The position numbers and the translations under genes were made by a program. The notes beneath the pieces are model-generated. The model had not been told where the DNA came from. It did not search any database and saw nothing but the letters and a program-made list of their open reading frames with translations. Positions 1-6,527 of a DNA stretch of 16,252 bases are shown here, piece after piece (within the stretch, counting starts at the first letter, position 1; every line of letters begins with the position of its first letter). Origin of the DNA: JBBSMX01 sp038232935 (lineage in GTDB: Bacteria > Bacteroidota > Rhodothermia > Rhodothermales > JANQRZ01); contig JBBSMX010000095.1 of assembly GCA_038232935.1 (NCBI GenBank), positions 1-16,252 of the forward strand, read 5' to 3'.

Positions 1-126
1 CGTGCGGTGGGAGCACGGACGCGGGACACCCTCCGCACGGCGGTGTCCGAGGCGTTGGCGCTCGTAGAGATCGGGGAGATACGGCGATGGGTGCGGCATT
101 GCGGCTACCGGCTTACGAGTACGTGA
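1..126 (+). CDS. C-terminal end of a probable IS630-family transposase (partial, 5' cut by window edge)
   Basis: The first reading frame is open from base 1 to a TGA ending at 126 and gives 41 residues. The end of this peptide reads EIRRWVRHCGY followed by six residues. A terminal W-[F/V]-x-HCGY block after an ARTR..L..A...AL stretch is typical of the C-terminus of IS630/Tc1-mariner DDE transposases. The catalytic DDE residues lie outside the window, so activity cannot be judged. A strong terminator begins about 45 bp downstream, which fits the end of a transcription unit. The right inverted repeat of the element cannot be set without the left end. A different overlapping frame starting at 87 is open to 329 but has no protein-like character. 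Family assignment rests on the C-terminal motif only, so confidence is moderate. Confidence 0.55.
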   Translation, partial: RAVGARTRDTLRTAVSEALALVEIGEIRRWVRHCGYRLTST

Positions 127-169
127 CTCTCACACTAGCGAAGGATAGAGGTCGAGCGGGCTGTCATAG

Positions 170-206
170 AAAGCGTCGGGCCGTGATCGGTCCGGCGCTT
201 TTTTTT
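170..206 (+). terminator. Rho-independent terminator after the transposase fragment
   Basis: Bases 170-182 (AAAGCGTCGGGCC) pair with 189-201 (GGTCCGGCGCTTT) over 13 bp, two of them G-U pairs, around a 6-nt loop. An unbroken T tract covers 199-206. This is a textbook intrinsic terminator for the gene ending at 126. The A-rich 5' side is limited, so it probably acts mainly in the plus direction. Confidence 0.85.
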
Positions 207-210
207 GCAC

Positions 211-246
211 GGGAATCCTATGCGCTCTGCAGCGCACAGGATTCCC
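211..246. repeat. Large imperfect inverted repeat (hairpin), no T tract
   Basis: GGGAATCCT at 211-219 is exactly repeated in inverse at 238-246. Inside it TGCGCT (221-226) pairs with AGCGCA (231-236), leaving one mismatch (A220/C237) and a CTGC loop. The result is a nearly perfect 36-base hairpin. It begins only a few bases after the terminator T tract and has no T run of its own. It may be part of a mobile-element end, a dispersed palindromic repeat, or an RNA processing site. Only the structure is seen directly. Confidence 0.6.
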
Positions 247-349
247 ACGTTATCCTGAGATGGAAGAGAGATGAGTACGGGGTGCGAGGGAGGAGGGGAT
301 TCACTATGTTGCTAGCCCTCCGCTTATAAGTCCTTGATCCGCAAATGCC

Positions 350-1057
350 ATGAAACGCTGCTACGTTGTCCTATCCGTTTTGGCTCTGCTGCTCGCCGTG
401 CAGACCGTTCATGCGCAGACCACCTTCGCCGTCACCGTCATCGCGAGCACCGGCGCCAACCCGCGGCCTGATCCGTGGCCCGTCGTTTATGCCATCGACG
501 GCGCGGAGAGCCCCGAGTTGACGCTCGTGCGCGGGCAGACCTATACATTCGAGGTCGGCAGCGGAGCGAACTCCCACCCCTTTTACATCTCGACGAGCGA
601 GGTGGGCGGCGGCGCAGGAGTTTGGACCGAAGGCGTCACCGGTAACTTCTCGACGACAGGTGGTACCCTCACGTTCATCGTTCCGATGAGTGCCCCGGAC
701 CTGCTCTACTACGAGTGCGGGAACCATCCCCGCATGGGCTGGCGGATCAACGTCACGAATGCGACTTCTACGGAAGAGGAGGCGCAGCCCGCCGCGCTCA
801 CGCTCGATGCGGCGTTCCCCAACCCCTTCGCCGAGCAGACGACGCTCATGCTGACGTTGAGCACGCCGCAAGAGGTGACGGTGGAGGCGTTTAGCACGAA
901 CGGTCGCCGGGTGGCGACGCTGCACAGCGGGATGCTCTCCAGCGGCCGGGCGCACCCGTTCACGCTCGACGGCGTGGGCCTCGCCGACGGGACGTACATC
1001 GTCCGGGCGACGGCGGGGGAGAAGGTCGTGGAGCGGCGCGTCACGCTCGTCCGGTAA
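350..1057 (+). CDS. Secreted cupredoxin-like (type 1 copper) protein with T9SS type A sorting domain
   Basis: This 235-residue protein starts with a clear signal peptide (MKR, a hydrophobic run, then VHAQ with cleavage near residue 22 or 23). Residues about 24-137 form a plastocyanin/azurin-like domain. His76 (in NSHPF) and Cys123, His126 and Met129 (in YYECGNHPRMGW) reproduce the classical His...Cys-x2-His-x2-Met ligand set of a type 1 copper site. Residues about 150-235 are a C-terminal sorting domain. It has the FPNPF motif, a mid NGRRV block and the closing DGTYIVRA...V..RVTLVR pattern used by the Bacteroidota type IX secretion system. The protein should therefore be exported and surface-attached or released, and probably carries electrons or binds copper. 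It stands alone between two terminators. Whether copper is bound and which partner it serves is inference. Confidence 0.85.
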   Translation: MKRCYVVLSVLALLLAVQTVHAQTTFAVTVIASTGANPRPDPWPVVYAIDGAESPELTLVRGQTYTFEVGSGANSHPFYISTSEVGGGAGVWTEGVTGNFSTTGGTLTFIVPMSAPDLLYYECGNHPRMGWRINVTNATSTEEEAQPAALTLDAAFPNPFAEQTTLMLTLSTPQEVTVEAFSTNGRRVATLHSGMLSSGRAHPFTLDGVGLADGTYIVRATAGEKVVERRVTLVR

Positions 1058-1073
1058 TTCACCGGTCGGCCGC

Positions 1074-1093
1074 ACGGAGGCTCCGTATTTTTT
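1074..1093 (+). terminator. Probable rho-independent terminator of the cupredoxin gene
   Basis: ACGGA (1074-1078) pairs with TCCGT (1082-1086) around a 3-nt loop, and a six-base T run follows at 1088-1093. The stem is short, but it sits 17 bp after the stop codon at 1057, and the T tract is the only one nearby. Confidence 0.6.
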
Positions 1094-1107
1094 GGAACGC
1101 CTCGGTA

Positions 1108-1135
1108 GTAGGGGCGCAGCATACTGCGCCCCTAC
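1108..1135. repeat. Perfect 12-bp-stem palindrome (dispersed-repeat type) upstream of purL
   Basis: GTAGGGGCGCAG at 1108-1119 is followed by a CATA loop and its exact reverse complement at 1124-1135. Palindromes of this look (GTAGGGGC...GCCCCTAC) recur as short dispersed repeats in several bacterial phyla. I cannot test copy number here. There is no T tract after it, so it is not a standard terminator. It lies in the 5' leader of purL, 37 bp before the chosen start, and would fold in the mRNA. Confidence 0.7.
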
Positions 1136-1172
1136 GCCGTTTAACCGCCGCCGCGCTTCAGCCGCCGTCCCC

Positions 1173-3437
1173 ATGCCTGCCACTGCCGTTCCCACGCCCG
1201 CTGTCACCCTCGACCTCGCCCGCGAGCATGGGCTGACCGAGGAGGAATACGGGTGGATCCTGGACACGCTCGGACGGACGCCGACGTTCGTGGAACTCGG
1301 GATCTACTCAGTAATGTGGAGCGAGCACTGCTCGTACAAGAACTCCATCGCTCTGCTGAAAACGCTTCCCCGTGACGGCGAGCAACTGCTTGTGGAAGCG
1401 GGCGAGGAGAACGCCGGGCTCGTGGATATCGGCGACGGGCTTGCGGTCGCGTTCAAGATCGAGAGCCACAACCACCCATCCGCCGTCGAGCCGTATCAGG
1501 GCGCGGCGACGGGCGTCGGCGGGATTCAGCGGGACATCTTCACGATGGGTGCGCGCCCGATTGCGTCCCTCAACTCGCTCCGCTTCGGCTCGCTCGACAA
1601 CCCGCGCGTGCGCTACCTCTTCGACGGCGTCGTGCGCGGGATCGGCGATTACGGCAACTCGTTCGGCGTCCCGACCGTCGCGGGCGAGGTCTACTTCGAC
1701 CCGAGCTACGAAGGGAATCCGCTCGTCAACGCGATGAGCGTCGGCGTCGTCAACGTCGGGGAGACGGCGAGTGCGATTGCCACCGGCGTCGGCAACCCGG
1801 TCTACATCGTCGGCAGCGCGACGGGCCGAGACGGGATTCACGGCGCGACGTTCGCGAGTGAGGAGATCTCCGAGGCGAGCGCGGCGAAGCGCCCGAGCGT
1901 GCAGGTCGGCGACCCGTTCACCGAGAAGCTCCTGCTCGAAGCGACGCTCGAAGCCCTCGCCACGGGCGCGGTCGTCGGAATTCAGGACATGGGTGCGGCG
2001 GGGATCACCTGCTCGTCGTGCGAGATGAGCGCGAAGGGCGAGGCCGGGATGGTGCTCCACCTCGAACGGGTGCCCGCCCGTGAATCGGGCATGACGCCAT
2101 ACGAGTTGATGCTCTCCGAGAGCCAGGAGCGGATGCTCCTCGTCGTCGAAAAAGGCCGCGAGGCGGAGGTCGAGCGCGTCTTCGACAAGTGGGATCTCCA
2201 CGTCGTAAACATCGGCGAGGTCACGGACGACGGCCGGGTGAAGGTCTACTGGCACGGCGACCTCGTCGCAGATGTGCCGGCTGAGCACCTCGTCCTCGGC
2301 GGCGGCGCGCCCGTCTACCACCGCGAAACCAAACGTCCGGCCTACCTCGATGAGGTTCACGCCTTCGACCCGCGTTCGGTGGACGACGTGACGGCGAGCG
2401 ATGCGGGCGACGTGCTGAAGCAGCTCCTCGGCAGCCCGAACATCGCCTCGAAGCGGTGGGTCTTCGAGCAGTACGACACGACGGTCCGCACGAACACCGT
2501 CGTCGGGCCGGGCGCGTCGGACGCGGCTGTGGTCCGCATCAAGGGGACGAACAAGGGGCTCGCCCTCAAAACCGATTGCAACGGGCGTTACGTCTACCTC
2601 AACCCGCGCCGGGGCGGGCAGATCGCCGTGGCCGAGGCGGCGCGGAACGTCGTCTGCGCCGGTGGCAAGCCGCTCGCGATCACGAACTGCCTCAACTTCG
2701 GCAACCCGTACAAGCCCGAGGTCTACTGGCAGTTCACCGAGGCCGTCGGCGGGATGGGCGACGCGTGCCGCGCGCTCGGCACGCCCGTCACCGGCGGCAA
2801 CGTCTCGTTCTACAACGAGAACCCCGAGAGCGCCGTCTTCCCGACGCCTACCATCGGGATGCTCGGCCTCGTCGAAGACGTGGAGCAGGACACGACGACG
2901 AACGCCTTCCGCCACGAGGGCGATGTGATCTTCCTCCTCTCGCCCGACGGCTGGCAGTTCAAGGACGAGATCGGCGGGACCGAATACCTCGCCTCCGTGC
3001 GCGGGCAGACGACGGGCGATGCGCCGCACCTCGACCTCGAAGAAGAGCAGGCCGTACAAGGCGCGATGCTCGACCTCATTCGAGGCGGCCTCGTTCGCAG
3101 CGCGCACGACATCTCCGATGGCGGCCTCGCCGTCTGCCTCGCCGAGTGCGCACTCGACGGACTCGGAGCCGAGATCGAACTCGACGCCGACGGGCTCCGG
3201 CTCGACGCCGTGCTGTTCGGCGAAGCGCAGAGCCGGATCGTCTTCACGGCCTCGGCCGACGACGGCGAAATGGTGCAGGACACGATCGTCGGCACCGGCG
3301 CGCAGGCGGTCCCGATTGGGCGCGTCACCGGCGACCGGCTCCGTATCACCGTGGGTGGAGAGACGGTGGTGGATGAGCCGGCGGCAGCGCTCGCCGAGCC
3401 GTACCACGCGACGATCCCGGCGGCGATGAGCCGGTGA
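1173..3437 (+). CDS. purL: Phosphoribosylformylglycinamidine synthase subunit PurL (small type)
   Basis: PurL catalyses ATP-dependent conversion of FGAR to FGAM in de novo purine synthesis. The small-type protein works with PurS and PurQ, which are not in this window. From ATG 1173 the product has 754 residues, the usual length for small PurL. Conserved blocks seen are WSEHCSYKNS with catalytic-loop His52, ESHNHPS around residues 97-103, a glycine-rich GAATGVGGIQRD loop (about 110-121), GGNVSFYNEN, and AHDISDGGLA near residue 645. These mark the paired AIRS-like N and C domains repeated twice. The frame is open further upstream to 1092, but that would translate the palindrome at 1108-1135 and gives no family-like sequence, so ATG 1173 is preferred. 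No clear Shine-Dalgarno is seen. Confidence 0.97.
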   Translation: MPATAVPTPAVTLDLAREHGLTEEEYGWILDTLGRTPTFVELGIYSVMWSEHCSYKNSIALLKTLPRDGEQLLVEAGEENAGLVDIGDGLAVAFKIESHNHPSAVEPYQGAATGVGGIQRDIFTMGARPIASLNSLRFGSLDNPRVRYLFDGVVRGIGDYGNSFGVPTVAGEVYFDPSYEGNPLVNAMSVGVVNVGETASAIATGVGNPVYIVGSATGRDGIHGATFASEEISEASAAKRPSVQVGDPFTEKLLLEATLEALATGAVVGIQDMGAAGITCSSCEMSAKGEAGMVLHLERVPARESGMTPYELMLSESQERMLLVVEKGREAEVERVFDKWDLHVVNIGEVTDDGRVKVYWHGDLVADVPAEHLVLGGGAPVYHRETKRPAYLDEVHAFDPRSVDDVTASDAGDVLKQLLGSPNIASKRWVFEQYDTTVRTNTVVGPGASDAAVVRIKGTNKGLALKTDCNGRYVYLNPRRGGQIAVAEAARNVVCAGGKPLAITNCLNFGNPYKPEVYWQFTEAVGGMGDACRALGTPVTGGNVSFYNENPESAVFPTPTIGMLGLVEDVEQDTTTNAFRHEGDVIFLLSPDGWQFKDEIGGTEYLASVRGQTTGDAPHLDLEEEQAVQGAMLDLIRGGLVRSAHDISDGGLAVCLAECALDGLGAEIELDADGLRLDAVLFGEAQSRIVFTASADDGEMVQDTIVGTGAQAVPIGRVTGDRLRITVGGETVVDEPAAALAEPYHATIPAAMSR

Positions 3438-3458
3438 GGGGCAGCGGGCCTCCGTGTT

Positions 3459-3531
3459 GGGTTTCGGTGCACATCCGTTGAACGGACGGGGGAAAACCCG
3501 GCGACCGGAAACAGCCGCCCACTGCTCCCGT
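3459..3531 (+). other. Nested inverted repeats in the purL-trxA gap (possible structured leader)
   Basis: TCCGTT (3474-3479) faces AACGGA (3481-3486) with one base between. It is enclosed by GGGTTT (3459-3464) and AAACCC (3494-3499). ACGGG (3486-3490) can alternatively pair with CCCGT (3527-3531), so two competing folds exist. There is no T tract. The element could end purL mRNA, act as an operator (TCCGTT-G-AACGGA), or be a trxA leader structure. Nothing in the sequence decides between these. Confidence 0.35.
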
Positions 3532-3602
3532 TCAAAACGTCGCTCACGCGAAATTAAAGGCACAGAACTCGTACCGTTAGCAATCACCGAGAGGCAATCC
3601 CC

Positions 3603-3947
3603 ATGGCCGACAACGCCAAGTACATCACCGTGACCGACGCGAACTTTCAGGAAGAGGTCCTCAACAGCGACCAGCCCGTCCTCGTGGACTTTTGGGCGAC
3701 GTGGTGTGGCCCCTGTCGCACGATCGCCCCGACCATCGAAGAGCTCGCCGCGGACTACGAAGGCAAGGCGAAGATTGCCAAGCTGGACGTGGACAACAAC
3801 CCGCAGGTCGCCATGCAGTTCGGCATCCGGAGCATCCCGACGATCATGTTCTTCAAGGGCGGTCGCGTCGTCGATCAGGCCGTCGGCGTGCTGCCGAAGC
3901 GGGCGCTCGCCGAGAAGCTCGACGCGCTGGCCGGCCAGACAGCGTAA
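3603..3947 (+). CDS. trxA: Thioredoxin
   Basis: This cytoplasmic 114-residue protein is the normal length for TrxA and carries the redox motif WCGPC (residues 34-38; Cys35 and Cys38). The buried Asp (Asp29 in VLVDFWA) and the cis-proline Pro79 (in SIPTIMFFKGG) are also present. It reduces protein disulfides using electrons from thioredoxin reductase, whose gene follows directly. GAGAGG about 10 bases before ATG 3603 is one of the few purine-rich ribosome-binding-like stretches in this window. A strong terminator follows the gene, so trxA may be expressed at higher level than trxB. Confidence 0.97.
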   Translation: MADNAKYITVTDANFQEEVLNSDQPVLVDFWATWCGPCRTIAPTIEELAADYEGKAKIAKLDVDNNPQVAMQFGIRSIPTIMFFKGGRVVDQAVGVLPKRALAEKLDALAGQTA

Positions 3948-3969
3948 TTTGTGAAGCGTGACACGTGAT

Positions 3970-4019
3970 GCGTGAGGGTGCCGGCGCGGGCGTTCCGCTC
4001 GGGGTGCCCTCACGCTTTT
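3970..4019 (+). terminator. Rho-independent terminator/attenuator between trxA and trxB
   Basis: GCGTGAGGG (3970-3978) pairs exactly with CCCTCACGC (4007-4015), followed by TTTTC-GTTT. The stem is 9 bp with further GC-rich pairing possible in the 28-base interior. It starts 22 bp after the trxA stop and ends 16 bp before the trxB start. Confidence 0.8.
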
Positions 4020-4035
4020 CGTTTATCCCTTCGAG

Positions 4036-5118
4036 ATGTTTATGACCTCCCACACCATCAACGCGCCCGACCTCTCCGCCTTTGACGGGATCGACTTCGA
4101 CGGGGCCGAGCATCGCATGGTCGTCATCATCGGCACCGGCCCGGCCGGGCTGACGGCGGCACTCTACGCCGCGCGTGCAAACCTCGAACCGCTTGTACTT
4201 CAGGGTTTGCAACCCGGCGGCCAGCTCGTCACCACGACCGATGTCGAGAACTATCCCGGTTACCCGGACGGCGTGCTAGGGCCGGAGATGATGGCGGACT
4301 TCGAGAAGCAGGCTACGCGCTTTGGGGCGGACCTCCGCTACGGCTCCGTCACGGCCGTCGATTTCTCCCAGCGTCCGTTCCGCCTCCTCGTGGACGAAGA
4401 GAAGCCTGTGCTGGCCGACACCGTGATCGTCTCGACGGGTGCGTCGGCGAAGTACATCGGGCTCGAGAACGAGCAGCGCCTGCTCGGGCGCGGTGTCTCG
4501 GCGTGTGCGACGTGCGACGGCGCGTTCTTCCGCGACGAGCACCTCGCGATTGTCGGCGGCGGTGATACGGCAATGGAGGAGGCGCTCTTCCTGACGCGCT
4601 TCGCCAAAAAGGTCAGTGTCATCCACCGCCGCGACACGCTCCGCGCCTCGCAGATCATGCAGGAGCGAGCGTTCGCCCACGACAAGATCGAGTTTCTCTG
4701 GAACACCGAAGTCATCGACGTCCTCGGCGAGAACGCCGTCGAGGGTCTCCGGCTGCGCGACACGGAGACAGGCGAGGAGCGCACGCTCGGCGTGACCGGC
4801 TTCTTCGTCGCTATCGGCCACAAGCCGAACACGGAGCTGTTCGCGGGCTGGCTCGACATGGACGAGACCGGGTACATCCGCACGCTGCCCGACTCGACCT
4901 ACACGAACATCGAGGGCGTCTTCGCGTGCGGCGACGCGCAGGACCACGTCTACCGGCAGGCCGTCACCGCCGCCGGAACCGGGTGTATGGCCGCCATCGA
5001 CGCCGAGCGCTGGCTGGCTGAGCACGGCGAGATCTCGGGCGTCCGCACCGAAACCGAGTATCACGCCGCCGCCGCCGAGGACAGCGACGATCACGAGCCG
5101 GTGCAGACGAAACTCTAA
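4036..5118 (+). CDS. trxB: Thioredoxin reductase (NADPH, FAD-dependent)
   Basis: This flavoprotein passes electrons from NADPH to thioredoxin. The 360-residue product shows an FAD Rossmann motif GTGPAG (33-38), the PGGQLVTTTDVENYPG block (60-75), and the catalytic CATC pair Cys157/Cys160. It also has the NADPH motif GGGDTA (174-179) with HRRD (197-200) and RA (203-204), and the second FAD motif GVFACGD (294-300). It is longer than a typical TrxB (about 310-320) because of an N-terminal leader of some 27 residues and an acidic tail of about 25. The leader has no signal-peptide character. ATG 4042 is an equally possible start and would drop two residues. It lies directly after trxA, forming a thioredoxin-system pair. 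Confidence 0.95.
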   Translation: MFMTSHTINAPDLSAFDGIDFDGAEHRMVVIIGTGPAGLTAALYAARANLEPLVLQGLQPGGQLVTTTDVENYPGYPDGVLGPEMMADFEKQATRFGADLRYGSVTAVDFSQRPFRLLVDEEKPVLADTVIVSTGASAKYIGLENEQRLLGRGVSACATCDGAFFRDEHLAIVGGGDTAMEEALFLTRFAKKVSVIHRRDTLRASQIMQERAFAHDKIEFLWNTEVIDVLGENAVEGLRLRDTETGEERTLGVTGFFVAIGHKPNTELFAGWLDMDETGYIRTLPDSTYTNIEGVFACGDAQDHVYRQAVTAAGTGCMAAIDAERWLAEHGEISGVRTETEYHAAAAEDSDDHEPVQTKL

Positions 5119-5169
5119 CCCTGCCTGCGCTCCCGCTCCGTTCCACCACGCTCTCTCCCGTGGCTCTCG

Positions 5170-5703
5170 ATGAGACCCCTCCTGCTCTGCCTCTTTCTAC
5201 TCATCGCCTCCGCCGGTTCGGTGCAGGCGCAGTCGCTCGACGATAAGTTGGAAACCGCGCGGGCCGTGGCGCGGGTCAAGATCGCACTCGCGCAGGACGA
5301 GGCGCTGCGCGCCTTTACGTTCGAGCCAACCGTGCACGACGGCGTGGTGACGCTCGTCGGCGTGGTGAAGACGTCGGGGCAGCGGGACCGTGTGACGGAG
5401 GTTGTACGGGGACTGGAGGGTGTTCGCGACGTCGTCAATAAGGTGCAGATAGGAGGGGCGGGAGGGGTGGACCTCTCCGACCTCCCGCCGCCGATGCCGA
5501 CGGACTCGGCGACGAAGATGGCCGATCCTCAGCCGGAACCGGAGGCTGCCCCTGAGCCCGAGAAGGTCTACCACACCGTCCGAAGTGGAGATACGCTCGG
5601 AGCCATCGCGCGGCGCTACGGCGTTTCGGTCCGGCAGGTCCAGCAACTCAACGGGCTGCGCGGGACGAATATCCGGCTTGGAGCACGGCTTCGGGTAAAG
5701 TGA
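5170..5703 (+). CDS. Exported BON-LysM domain protein (Kbp/YgaU-like architecture)
   Basis: The 177-residue product begins with a signal peptide (MRPLLL, a hydrophobic core, and a likely cut after VQA at residue 20). A BON domain spans about 28-94, with the glycine and hydrophobic pattern HDGVVTLVG and GVRDVVNKV. A proline/glutamate-rich linker (95-131) follows, then a complete LysM domain at 133-177 (HTVRSGDTLGAIARRYG, a QLNGL core, a closing R/V/K). The order BON then LysM matches E. coli Kbp (YgaU), a cytoplasmic potassium-binding protein. This version carries an export signal, so the LysM may bind periplasmic peptidoglycan instead. It lies 51 bp after trxB and might be read through from it. 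Potassium binding is not supported by anything seen here. Confidence 0.85.
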   Translation: MRPLLLCLFLLIASAGSVQAQSLDDKLETARAVARVKIALAQDEALRAFTFEPTVHDGVVTLVGVVKTSGQRDRVTEVVRGLEGVRDVVNKVQIGGAGGVDLSDLPPPMPTDSATKMADPQPEPEAAPEPEKVYHTVRSGDTLGAIARRYGVSVRQVQQLNGLRGTNIRLGARLRVK

Positions 5704-5756
5704 CCGCGGCGATGTGACGCGGTATAAAAGGCTGGCCGCGAAGCGGAACGACCTTT
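5703..5756 (+). other. Two consecutive hairpins after the BON-LysM gene
   Basis: ACCGCG (5703-5708) pairs with CGCGGT (5718-5723). Immediately after, AAAGG (5727-5731) faces CCTTT (5752-5756) around an inner CCGC-GAA-GCGG hairpin (5736-5746). No long T run follows, so this may be a factor-dependent termination region or only chance structure. The rest of the 144-bp gap to 5848 shows no clear promoter. Confidence 0.3.
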
Positions 5757-5847
5757 GGACGTGGACGCCTATCCCGTTCCGTAGTCGAGAAGCCTGCGTC
5801 GCGTTGTGGGCCTCAACGCTGGAATGCGCGAGGCCCCTCGCGCGTGA

Positions 5848-6525
5848 ATGGTTTCCGCTTTTCGTTCCCCGCCGCCCGTGTCCCCTCTCCGCTACCCCCT
5901 GGACGCTGGTCTTCTAACCGAAGACGCTCGGTACGACGCGCTGGAGTTTTCAGCGGCGGGTCTGAGCCTCGCGATACCGGCGGTGGAGGGTATGGGACTC
6001 CAGCACCTCCGGCGCGGTGACGAGTGCGCGGTGACGCTGTACGTCGCAGGAGCGGATTGGCAGGAGGAGTACGATGTGGTGTTGCGGCTTGCGGCCCGCG
6101 GACCCATCCACGTCGGGTTTGCCTTCGTTGCGCTGCCGCCGCCTGCCCGCCGACTGCTGGAGCGCTACGAGGCAGGCCACAAGGGTTCAGAAACATGGAT
6201 AGGAGATGACGCCTCCGATGGCTTGTTTTCGTCGGAGTTCGACGGACCGGCACCCTTTGCCTTCGCTCGTCTCGTAGAGCCGAGGGGTGCGCCGCGCCGC
6301 TTCATCCTCCCCATCAGCGCAGCGGTGTTCACTCTTACGCAGGCGCGAAAGCAGAGTCGCCCGCCGTCGGAGTCTCCCGCCGATTTTCCGTCACCTGTGC
6401 GCCGTGTCTACGAGGATCCGCCTCCGTCTGCAAGGGTCGAGTCTGTACCAGCGAGCACGGTGCTCGTCTGCGCCGTCGCGCTGCTGGTCCTGCTGGCTCT
6501 CGCCGCGCTCATGTTGTTCGGATGA
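5848..6525 (+). CDS. PilZ-like domain protein with C-terminal membrane anchor
   Basis: The 225-residue product has a region (about 28-110) with the outline of a PilZ domain. EFSAAGLSLAIP (33-44) resembles the D/N-x-S-x-x-G strand, then come a basic/acidic GDECAVTLYV strand, a DVVLRLAARGPIHVGFAF strand pair and a helix PPPARRLLERY. The arginine pair RxxxR that grips cyclic di-GMP in true PilZ proteins is not visible before it, and the conserved Asp/Asn is Glu33. Residues 111-203 look flexible and proline-rich. A single hydrophobic helix (204-224) ends the protein, so it should be tail-anchored with the domain in the cytoplasm. The start is uncertain; GTG 5878 would shorten it by ten residues. 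It converges with the M23 peptidase gene, with 2 bp between stops. The domain call is by eye and only moderately sure. Confidence 0.6.
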   Translation: MVSAFRSPPPVSPLRYPLDAGLLTEDARYDALEFSAAGLSLAIPAVEGMGLQHLRRGDECAVTLYVAGADWQEEYDVVLRLAARGPIHVGFAFVALPPPARRLLERYEAGHKGSETWIGDDASDGLFSSEFDGPAPFAFARLVEPRGAPRRFILPISAAVFTLTQARKQSRPPSESPADFPSPVRRVYEDPPPSARVESVPASTVLVCAVALLVLLALAALMLFG

Positions 6526-6527
6526 GT

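Noticed and set aside
87..329. Open frame of 80 codons on the plus strand after the transposase end
   Set aside because: It overlaps the transposase frame, runs through a terminator and the 211-246 hairpin, and its product is arginine/cysteine-rich with no family pattern.
1092..1172. 27-codon upstream extension of the purL frame
   Set aside because: It would translate the palindrome at 1108-1135 and adds sequence unlike PurL; the family-like protein begins near ATG 1173.
3500..3525. Signal recognition particle RNA tip (ACCGGAAACAGCCGCC)
   Set aside because: The conserved GGAAGGAAGCAGCC segment and the long pairing arms are absent.
1308..4013. Very long minus-strand open frame (901 codons) opposite purL and trxA
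   Set aside because: Long antisense frames are expected opposite GC-rich genes; the product is rich in Arg, Asp, His and Val with no domain, while the plus strand holds purL and trxA with full motifs.
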